Below, in pieces: positions 6,305 through 12,228 of a stretch of DNA of 14,511 nucleotides; positions within the stretch are counted from its first letter, which is position 1; each line of letters opens with the position of its first letter. Where the stretch lies: assembly GCA_003647825.1 (NCBI GenBank), contig QMNP01000011.1, positions 1-14,511 on the forward strand, given 5' to 3'. Below the pieces are notes generated by a model, which saw nothing but the letters and a program-made list of their open reading frames with translations, was not told the DNA's origin and ran no database searches. The stretch is from Candidatus Cloacimonadota bacterium. Lineage in GTDB: Bacteria > Cloacimonadota > Cloacimonadia > Cloacimonadales > TCS61. The position numbers and the translations under genes were made by a program.

Positions 6305-7017
6305 TAGAAAAGTTGTTTTCAGAATATTGATGGTTTAAAAAAAGTATTATGAGAGAAAATCCATTAAGTTATAAGGTATTTCATCGAAGAAACCTACCTC
6401 ATATTCAGCCTGTTGATGGAATATTATTTGTAACTTATCGACTTTATTTTCCACTTCCAATGAAGTATAGAAACAATTATTCACGGGCTAAAAAGAATTT
6501 TCATGAGTATTTTTTTGATTACGATGAATATCTTGATATGTGTAAACTAGGTCCCAAATGGCTTTATAAAGCTGATATTGGACAAATAGTTTTTGAGAAT
6601 CTATTGAAAATGAATCAAGTACAATATGAACTTTTTTGCTTTTGTATCATGCCCAATCATGTCCATGTTCTAATGAAACCAAAGCCTGAAATTGATCAAT
6701 TACCTTTCTCAATTGCAAAAATTATGCATGGACACAAAGGTGTAACCTCAAAAAAGATCAATAATCTTCTTAATCGGAAAGGTCATTTTTGGCAAAGTGA
6801 ATATTATGATCATTACGTTCGAAACAATGATGAATTTTACAATATCGCTTGGTACATTATTAATAATCCTGTAAAAGCAAAATTGGTTTCAAAGATAAAA
6901 AATTGGAAATTTACCTGGATAGAAAAACAGTTGGAATATGAATTGGGCTTGGATCTTTTATAATTTAAAATCATTGTTACTTTGTGTACAAAAACACGTT
7001 CAAGGTGAACATGATAC
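6283..7017 (+). mobile_element. Candidate full-length RAYT element (REPtron) bounded by hairpin A and hairpin B
   Basis: The stretch starts GTAA plus hairpin A (6288-6304) and ends hairpin B (ACGTTCA-AGG-TGAACAT, 6996-7012) plus ATAC (7014-7017). The RAYT gene lies between them. The ends are therefore the two halves of the 49-nt unit that is repeated on both sides. This 735-bp unit has the layout of an IS200/IS605-type single-strand element, with a hairpin at each end and an HUH transposase inside. The short units would be internally deleted copies. The arrangement is seen directly; autonomous mobility is inference. Confidence 0.7.
6349..6963 (+). CDS. REP-associated tyrosine transposase (RAYT, Y1/HUH family)
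   Basis: The 204-residue protein belongs to the Y1_Tnp (IS200-like) superfamily, whose members cut and join single-stranded DNA at hairpins through a tyrosine. The metal-binding HUH motif is H104-V-H106 in M-P-N-H-V-H-V-L-M-K-P. The catalytic tyrosine is Y152 or Y153 in G-H-F-W-Q-S-E-Y-Y-D-H-Y-V-R, followed by Y-I-I-N-N-P-V-K-A-K-L-V, which is characteristic of RAYTs. The frame is intact, so the gene may be active. No good Shine-Dalgarno box precedes the ATG, and no in-frame upstream start exists before a stop, so expression is probably low. REP arrays of the same orientation flank it on both sides, as expected for the family. The spacer 6305-6348 holds nothing else recognised. Confidence 0.93.
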   Translation: MRENPLSYKVFHRRNLPHIQPVDGILFVTYRLYFPLPMKYRNNYSRAKKNFHEYFFDYDEYLDMCKLGPKWLYKADIGQIVFENLLKMNQVQYELFCFCIMPNHVHVLMKPKPEIDQLPFSIAKIMHGHKGVTSKKINNLLNRKGHFWQSEYYDHYVRNNDEFYNIAWYIINNPVKAKLVSKIKNWKFTWIEKQLEYELGLDLL

Positions 7018-7156
7018 AGAAAAGTAAAACAGTCACCTCGACTGTTGGGCACGTTCAAGATGAATATGATACAGGAAAGTAAAACACTCACCTCGACTGT
7101 CGGGTACGTTCAAGGTGAACGTGATACAGGTGTTGTAAGACAGTCGCCTCGACCGT
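6995..7156 (+). repeat. REP/BIME array downstream of the RAYT gene
   Basis: It starts with a lone hairpin B (6996-7012), has two complete units (7024-7072 and 7079-7127) and ends with a lone GTAA plus hairpin A (7135-7156). Spacers are AGAAAA, AGGAAA and AGGTGTT. The hairpin A stems here carry more mismatches (A-C closing pairs at 7029-7045 and 7084-7100, ACCGT at 7152-7156) than in the upstream array. Hairpin B at 7106-7122 is the best copy, with 7-bp arms ACGTTCA and TGAACGT. The array ends 6 bases before the AAGGA box of the next gene. Confidence 0.9.
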
Positions 7157-7172
7157 TAGAAAAAGGATAAAC

Positions 7173-8420
7173 ATGAAATATTTTTTAATAATACTAATTC
7201 TCATCATCAGTTTTTCTGCTTTTGCGGAAATCCTGATCCCAATGGATCTAACACAAACCAACCATTTGAAAGCTTATGGTGTTACATTTACAGCTTTGCA
7301 GAAACAATTTGCTGTTAAGTGGCTGCTGAATTACCGAGGTGGTTCCTGGATAATTCCAGATTCACAGGAAATCGAAGGTTTATGTAATATTCGTGGTGTA
7401 AGTTATGAAATTATCACCGGTGGTGAAATCGCCGCAATATCTTCTGAGATCGAACAGGAAAACATGGATATTGTAATATTGGAAAAAGAGCCGACAATTG
7501 CCATTTATGCTCCACCAAACGCCCAACCCTGGGATGATGCTGTTACATTGGCACTAACTTATGCAGAGATAGAATATGAAACCATTTTCGATGAAGACGT
7601 ACTGCTGGGTAATTTGGATAAATACGACTGGCTGCATCTGCATCACGAAGATTTTACAGGTCAATATGGAAAATTTTATGCCAGCTTCCGTAATGCAGCC
7701 TGGTACCAGGAAGATGTTCGAATTAACGAAGAAATTGCTGCAAAGCTTGGATTTGATAAAGTCTGGAAATTAAAACATGCTGTGGCAGAAAAGATTAAAG
7801 AATACGTAAAAAATGGTGGTTTTCTATTTGCTATGTGTGCTGCCACAGATACTTTTGATATTGCACTGGCCACCCGCAATGTGGATATTTGTGATGCTGT
7901 CTTCGATGGTGATGGCATCGATCCTGACTACGCAGCAAAAATCGATTATTCTCAAACTTTAGCCTTCAAAGATTTCAGTCTTATAACCAATCCTTATCAG
8001 TATGAATTCTCTTCTATCGATGCCAGTGATTATGCAAAGTTACGCGGAGCAGAAGCAGATTATTTTTCTCTCTTTGATTTTTCTGCTAAATACGACCCCG
8101 TTCCAACAATGCTTACTCAATGCCACACCAGTGTGATCAATGGTTTTCTGGGGCAGACAACTTCCTTCCATAAAAGATTTGTGAAAAACTCTGTAATAAT
8201 TCTGGGCGAAGCTCCACAGGTGGAAGAAGTAAAATACTTACATGGAAATTTTGGAAAGGGAACTTTCACATTTTACGGCGGACATGATCCGGAGGATTAT
8301 CAGCATAAAATTGGTGATCCTGAAACTGTTCTAGATCTGCATAAAAATTCACCTGGTTACAGATTAATTTTAAATAACATTCTGTTCCCTGCAGCTGAGA
8401 AGAAGAAATTAAAAACATAG
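7173..8420 (+). CDS. Secreted protein of the family often labelled 'asparagine synthetase B' (function unknown)
   Basis: The protein has 415 residues and a clear signal peptide, M-K-Y-F-L-I-I-L-I-L-I-I-S-F-S-A-F-A, cut before E19. The mature part has I-P-M-D-L-T-Q-T-N-H-L-K-A-Y-G, W-L-L-N-Y-R-G-G-S, P-W-D-D-A-V-T-L-A-L-T-Y-A-E-I (119-133), Y-D-W-L-H-L-H-H-E-D-F-T-G-Q-Y-G-K-F-Y (151-169), G-G-F-L-F-A-M-C (C222) and Y-G-G-H-D-P-E-D-Y-Q-H near the end. I recognise these blocks from a conserved Bacteroidota-type family that databases call asparagine synthetase B, but no asparagine synthase or N-terminal glutaminase domain is visible. The G-F-L-F-A-M-C turn resembles a class I amidotransferase/ThuA-like nucleophile elbow, which is inference. 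The start is fixed by AAGGA at 7163-7167. Confidence 0.82.
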   Translation: MKYFLIILILIISFSAFAEILIPMDLTQTNHLKAYGVTFTALQKQFAVKWLLNYRGGSWIIPDSQEIEGLCNIRGVSYEIITGGEIAAISSEIEQENMDIVILEKEPTIAIYAPPNAQPWDDAVTLALTYAEIEYETIFDEDVLLGNLDKYDWLHLHHEDFTGQYGKFYASFRNAAWYQEDVRINEEIAAKLGFDKVWKLKHAVAEKIKEYVKNGGFLFAMCAATDTFDIALATRNVDICDAVFDGDGIDPDYAAKIDYSQTLAFKDFSLITNPYQYEFSSIDASDYAKLRGAEADYFSLFDFSAKYDPVPTMLTQCHTSVINGFLGQTTSFHKRFVKNSVIILGEAPQVEEVKYLHGNFGKGTFTFYGGHDPEDYQHKIGDPETVLDLHKNSPGYRLILNNILFPAAEKKKLKT

Positions 8421-8461
8421 TTCATAGGATACAAATAATTAGTTGAAAGTAACAAGAGATA

Positions 8462-8485
8462 GATTCCCGCTTTCACGGGAATGAC
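8462..8485. repeat. ATTCCC-type palindromic repeat, copy 2, in the convergent gap
   Basis: ATTCCCG (8463-8469) and CGGGAAT (8476-8482) pair around CTTTCA. On the reverse strand it matches the copy at 240-265, with GTCATTCCC, a GAAA loop and GGGAATC. The two bases inside each arm differ but still pair, with one T-G pair here. The rest of the 119-nt convergent gap (8421-8539) shows no gene and no T-tract terminator. Confidence 0.7.
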
Positions 8486-8539
8486 AAAATGTGCTAATGT
8501 CCTAGTATTAAGACCTAAGAAAATAATCTAAAGAAACTT

Positions 8540-9301
8540 TTAATTTTCTTCTATATGAAATTTATATAATTTTTCTTCAGAATCACTTACAATATAAAAG
8601 GAATTTGTTTCTGCAATATATACAATGCCTTCAGCTTTTGAAAATCCTAATGAATATTGTTCTCGCACACCATTTGTTAAATCCCATAAATAGAGCATTT
8701 CAGATTCATCACTAACGATCCAGAATCCATCTCTTGTGCTATCATAGCAAATACCAGAATAATCATCGGCAAATGTTAATTCTGTTTCTGTTAGAGTTGC
8801 AAAATCAGCGCTAACTTCAATGAACATTCCCGGTGACCTTTCTTTGAGAAGAAAGAACTCACCCGAATTTCCAAGACACAATCCCTCTAATCCTGTTCCA
8901 CCATAGTATTGGGAAATGTTCAATTCAACTCGTTGTAATTCTTCGCCTTGTAATGATACATTTACTATTTCAGATAATTCTTCTTCTGCGATCCACAATG
9001 TATTCGTGCTGGTATCAAAAGCAATTCCTTCCAGATCATTTCCTACAAAACTAAGTGTTTGTAATAATTCGCCATCTAAACCAATATTATATATTTGATT
9101 TGTAGGCGGGTCGTTTACAGTCCATAGTGTTTGGGTTGTGGGATCATAAGTTAATCCTGATGGCTCAGCAATATCTAATCCTACTTCGAAATCTAAAACC
9201 AAAACAAATTGATCTTCCGGTTCCGTGCTACTTTCCTCTGTACTGCAGGACATAATGATAAATAATGATATCATTAAAGTTAAATATAATTGGTACTTCA
9301 T
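8540..9301 (-). CDS. SdiA-regulated-like beta-propeller lipoprotein
   Basis: The 253-residue protein has a lipoprotein signal peptide, with a lipobox I-M-S-C at C19 and then S-T-E-E-S-S-T-E-P-E. Repeated blades such as P-S-G-L-T-Y-D-P-T-T-Q-T-L-W-T-V-N-D, L-E-G-I-A-F-D-T-S-T-N-T-L-W-I-A-E-E, L-E-G-L-C-L and Y-S-G-I-C-Y-D-S-T-R-D-G-F-W-I-V-S-D-E match the SdiA-regulated / YjiK type of beta-propeller. The molecular role is unknown, and ligand or partner binding at the envelope is inference. I chose ATG at 9301 because GGGAG (9311-9307) lies just before it; the ATG at 9313 has no room for a box. A terminator ends only a few bases upstream. Confidence 0.83.
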   Translation of the reverse strand: MKYQLYLTLMISLFIIMSCSTEESSTEPEDQFVLVLDFEVGLDIAEPSGLTYDPTTQTLWTVNDPPTNQIYNIGLDGELLQTLSFVGNDLEGIAFDTSTNTLWIAEEELSEIVNVSLQGEELQRVELNISQYYGGTGLEGLCLGNSGEFFLLKERSPGMFIEVSADFATLTETELTFADDYSGICYDSTRDGFWIVSDESEMLYLWDLTNGVREQYSLGFSKAEGIVYIAETNSFYIVSDSEEKLYKFHIEEN

Positions 9302-9316
9302 TAAGTCTCCCATAAT

Positions 9317-9351
9317 AAAAGCAGCAGAAGCGTTAGCCCTGCTGCTTTTTA
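9317..9351 (-). terminator. Rho-independent terminator after the LTD lipoprotein gene
   Basis: Perfect 11-bp arms AAAAGCAGCAG (9317-9327) and CTGCTGCTTTT (9339-9349) enclose an 11-nt loop. On the minus strand the stem ends in TTTTATTA. It lies between the stop at 9363 and the Shine-Dalgarno box of the next gene at 9311-9307, so the last gene would be read only by read-through or from a promoter hidden in this stretch. Confidence 0.8.
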
Positions 9352-9362
9352 ATTAAGTTACA

Positions 9363-10379
9363 TTATTCGTTAGATGCACCTGGTGTAGGAATAGTAAAGA
9401 ATTCCCATGTGTCAGTTCCATCTGGTAATCTTCCTTCAGAAATATCAGTTGTTTGTTCCCCAAATGTATATGAATCGATGATTGTTGTTCCATCAGACGC
9501 TGTCAAACCAATGTCCTCACCATCTGCCGAGAGCTTTACATCTTCAAGATGCAAAATGCCCTGTTCTGGTTCTTTATCTGCCCAGATGATCAAGAATTCA
9601 CCTGGATATATTGTTGTTGAATCTGGAAATGTAGTAGGAATTTGTGAATTCATAAGTTCTGTGAGATCGTCAGTGAAATACATTCCACCAATGTCACCCG
9701 CAATATTTCCACCATTGTAGATCTCGATCCAGTCGTCAAAATCGCCGTGTTCATCAGCTAGGGTTGTGTCATTGCTTGCTAAGAATTCATTAATATAGAA
9801 TATTGCTTCTGGTGTTGCTCCACTACCATTTGCAGTACCAGGAGTTGGCATGCTTGTATAGCCAGCACCAAAGTAATTCCATGTGTCTTCTCCATCTGGT
9901 ACACGGCCATAAGAGATATCTGCCAACTGTTCACCGAAAGTTAATGAATCCAGTATAGTGGTTCCATCAACATCAGTAAGCCCGATCTGCTCGCCGCCGG
10001 CAGAAAGTTTAACTTCATCAAGATGAAGTATTCCTTGATCTGGTTCTTTATCTGCCCATAAAAGTAAGAATTCACCAGCTCCAATAGTTGTTGCTGCAGG
10101 ATCTGTTGTTGGAATTTGATATGCCATAAGATTTGTAAGATCATCAGTTACATACATTCCACCAATATCTACTGCTTCATCTCCTGCGTTGTAAATCTCA
10201 ATCCAGTCATCATTATCACCATTTTCATCGACAATGTTGTAATCATTTTTTGCTAAAAATTCGTTAATGACAAGATTTGCACCAGATGTATCTGGTCCAG
10301 TTGAGTCGTCATCATCACTACATCCCATCAGCAGGAACATGCCTGCTGCCAGAATAATTAACCATTTTACAAATTTCAT
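9363..10379 (-). CDS. Lipoprotein with two lamin-tail domains (LTD)
   Basis: The 338-residue protein starts M-K-F-V-K-W with a lipobox L-M-G-C at C20, directly followed by S-D-D-D-D-S-T-G-P-D. Two copies of one domain follow: LTD1 about 38-184 and LTD2 about 196-338. Each runs I-N-E-F-L-A-x-N-D, D-D-W-I-E-I-Y-N, D-I-G-G-M-Y-x-T-D-D-L, G-E-F-L-x-x-W-A-D-K-E-P, G-I-L-H-L, K-L-S-A, T-F-G-E-Q and P-T-P-G. The lamin-tail domain is an Ig-like fold common in secreted bacterial proteins. The acidic C-S-D-D-D-D start resembles the Bacteroidetes lipoprotein export signal, so surface display is likely but inferred. GGAGGG (10389-10384) sets the start; an upstream ATG at 10436 lacks a box and a signal peptide at its start. 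Confidence 0.88.
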   Translation of the reverse strand: MKFVKWLIILAAGMFLLMGCSDDDDSTGPDTSGANLVINEFLAKNDYNIVDENGDNDDWIEIYNAGDEAVDIGGMYVTDDLTNLMAYQIPTTDPAATTIGAGEFLLLWADKEPDQGILHLDEVKLSAGGEQIGLTDVDGTTILDSLTFGEQLADISYGRVPDGEDTWNYFGAGYTSMPTPGTANGSGATPEAIFYINEFLASNDTTLADEHGDFDDWIEIYNGGNIAGDIGGMYFTDDLTELMNSQIPTTFPDSTTIYPGEFLIIWADKEPEQGILHLEDVKLSADGEDIGLTASDGTTIIDSYTFGEQTTDISEGRLPDGTDTWEFFTIPTPGASNE

Positions 10380-10421
10380 TTTACCCTCCGCTTTTTTTTC
10401 TTTTAATTCACACATAACAAA

Positions 10422-10445
10422 GAAACTTCTAAGCATAAAAGTTTC
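10422..10445 (-). other. Weak hairpin between the two LTD genes
   Basis: GAAACTT (10422-10428) and AAGTTTC (10439-10445) pair around a 10-nt loop, and on the minus strand TTTGTT follows. It could be a weak terminator or an RNA-end stabiliser that lowers expression of the second LTD gene relative to the first. The evidence is structural only. Confidence 0.35.
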
Positions 10446-10459
10446 AACCTATTTCTCAT

Positions 10460-11011
10460 TTACTGATTACTTGTTCCTGGTGTTGGTGCATCAAAAGTTG
10501 ACCAACTATCGGTTCCATCCGGTAAGCGACCTTCTGAAACATCTGTTGTCTGTCCACCAAATGTATAAGAATCAATTATTGTAACACCATCCACATCTGT
10601 TATTGCCAAGTCTTCACCACCGCTTGAAAGCTTGAAATCTACATGTAACACACCCTGTTCAGTTTCACTATCTGCCCAGATCAACAAAAACTCTCCAGGC
10701 TGAACAGTGGTTAAGGTTGGATCTGTATCTGGAATCTGATATTTTGCTAAATCGGTAAGATCATCAGTTACATACATTCCGCCAATATCGATAGCTGCTG
10801 CAGTACCATTATAAAGTTCAAACCAATCATCAAAACCGCCAAATTCATCTTCATTTGCAGTATCATTACTTGCTAAAAATTCATTTATGCAAAGAATATT
10901 GAGTGGTTCTGGTTCTGGCTCAGGCTCTGGTCCTGTTGATTCATCCAGGCTGCATCCCATTATAATGAACATCCCAATAATACTTAGTAAAAACCATTTT
11001 GAAAATTTCAT
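10460..11011 (-). CDS. Lipoprotein with one lamin-tail domain (LTD)
   Basis: The 183-residue protein is a paralogue of the gene at 9363-10379. Its signal peptide, M-K-F-S-K-W-F-L-L-S-I-I-G-M-F-I-I-M-G-C, has the lipid cysteine at C20, then S-L-D-E-S-T-G-P and a linker of five E-P pairs. A single LTD (about 39-183) carries I-N-E-F-L-A-S-N-D, D-D-W-F-E-L-Y-N, D-I-G-G-M-Y-V-T-D-D-L, G-E-F-L-L-I-W-A-D, T-F-G-G-Q and P-T-P-G-T-S-N-Q. AAGGAGA supports the ATG at 11011. The gene starts 10 bases after the porin stop, so it belongs to the transporter operon. It may sit on the outer membrane near the porin; partner and ligand are unknown. Confidence 0.87.
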   Translation of the reverse strand: MKFSKWFLLSIIGMFIIMGCSLDESTGPEPEPEPEPLNILCINEFLASNDTANEDEFGGFDDWFELYNGTAAAIDIGGMYVTDDLTDLAKYQIPDTDPTLTTVQPGEFLLIWADSETEQGVLHVDFKLSSGGEDLAITDVDGVTIIDSYTFGGQTTDVSEGRLPDGTDSWSTFDAPTPGTSNQ

Positions 11012-11021
11012 AATTATCTCC

Positions 11022-12215
11022 TTAAAAATTAACTACTGCTCTCATTTGGAACACATTGAAATCATCATTACCTATCAATGACCCACCCATATTGGCATTC
11101 TCAGAATTGTCAACGATATTGTAATTTAACATAATACGTAAATTTGGATTTGCATACCAGTTAAGGCCAACAACAATATTGTTTGCCATTCCACCAAATA
11201 TAAGAGCATCTTCATCTGTTAAATCTAAATGACTGTATCGCACAGCGAGCTCAAAAGCACCTTTTTTACTGTTAGGAATTACCTGCCCAAATTCTCCTTC
11301 ATTAACATAATATGGTCGTTCTTCCCCTGTAATTATCCAGCTTAAGAATGTATAAAATCCACTGAACGTAACATCTTCAAGATCATTTAAACGAGCTAAA
11401 TTTGATTGAATGTACTCACCTTGTATGCTGAAATTATCATACTTCACAGCACCTTCCAATCCGTATAAGATGATTGTTTCTACATCGCTGATATCGGCAA
11501 CAAGAATTTCAGAATCTCCCATCTTTGCTTCCGGCTCAATTTTGTATTCAATTGATTCACTATCATTATCAGGTGTTTGATAAACACCACCAGCACCTAA
11601 ATGAAATAATAACTTTTCACCAATTCTTGGTGAAAGAGCAAAACGACCTGCAAAACCAATACTTTCATCAATTCGTGTTTGTTCTTTTTCTGCAAGTTCC
11701 TGTCCATAAACTGCTGTTGATAAATGCCATATATTTCCCCATTTTGTAACACCTAATGCAGATCTTCTTCCAGGTGGAAAAACATTCGGATATCCTCTTT
11801 CCATAAACGTAAGTAATCTTGAACTGGTTAACTCATTTAAACTGAATGGAACTTTAAAATGACCTACTTTAATGAAACCATTCTTAAAGCCATTATAGCT
11901 GAACCACATATCTTTAACTTCAACAGAATTGTCAGCAATATCCATGTCATATTCTGCATTCCACACTTCCCATAATTTAGATTTCACTGCAAATCTTCCT
12001 CGACGAAGCATTGTACCGTTTCGGAAATCATTTTCACTATTTAAAAATTGTGCAAAATCAAGATACATACGAACATCAAGACGTGTTTGGAAATTTCCGT
12101 CATCAGATGTCCATTTCAGTATCCCACTTTCCCATGAAGTTCCTCCGGTGGATGTTTCTGCGGATAAAATCCCTACACAAAGAACAACAAACAATAAAAC
12201 AATCGACTTTCTCAT
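11022..12215 (-). CDS. Outer-membrane porin of the Porin_O_P (OprP/OprO-like) family
   Basis: The 397-residue protein has a signal peptide cut near L-S-A|E at 19-20. The N-terminal W-E-S-G-I-L-K-W, Q-T-R-L-D-V-R-M-Y-L-D, M-L-R-R-G-R-F-A-V-K, V-K-D-M-W-F-S-Y and V-G-H-F-K-V-P-F-S-L-N-E-L-T-S-S-R-L-L-T-F-M-E-R-G are the hallmark blocks of phosphate-selective porins O and P. The protein ends in R-A-V-V-N-F, with the terminal phenylalanine usual for BAM-assembled barrels. Known members pass phosphate or polyphosphate. Next to a tricarboxylate transporter, a carboxylate substrate is a reasonable inference. GGAGGAG (12223-12217) fixes the start at 12215; the frame extends to 12296 but that would bury the signal peptide. 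The gap to the tctA stop is 13 bases. Confidence 0.9.
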   Translation of the reverse strand: MRKSIVLLFVVLCVGILSAETSTGGTSWESGILKWTSDDGNFQTRLDVRMYLDFAQFLNSENDFRNGTMLRRGRFAVKSKLWEVWNAEYDMDIADNSVEVKDMWFSYNGFKNGFIKVGHFKVPFSLNELTSSRLLTFMERGYPNVFPPGRRSALGVTKWGNIWHLSTAVYGQELAEKEQTRIDESIGFAGRFALSPRIGEKLLFHLGAGGVYQTPDNDSESIEYKIEPEAKMGDSEILVADISDVETIILYGLEGAVKYDNFSIQGEYIQSNLARLNDLEDVTFSGFYTFLSWIITGEERPYYVNEGEFGQVIPNSKKGAFELAVRYSHLDLTDEDALIFGGMANNIVVGLNWYANPNLRIMLNYNIVDNSENANMGGSLIGNDDFNVFQMRAVVNF

Positions 12216-12228
12216 TTCTCCTCCATTT

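Noticed and set aside
6006..7156. Possible CRISPR array, because of the regular 55-56-nt period
   Set aside because: The parts between palindromes are conserved along with them and the spacers are only 6-7 nt with few types. There are no variable 30-40-nt spacers and no cas genes.
7173..8420. Naming the secreted protein asnB / asparagine synthetase
   Set aside because: No domain of that enzyme is visible and the protein is exported. The name appears to be a propagated database label.
10380..10436. Longer start of the two-LTD lipoprotein at 10436
   Set aside because: The lipoprotein signal peptide begins at 10379 with GGAGGG in front. The upstream part would disturb export.
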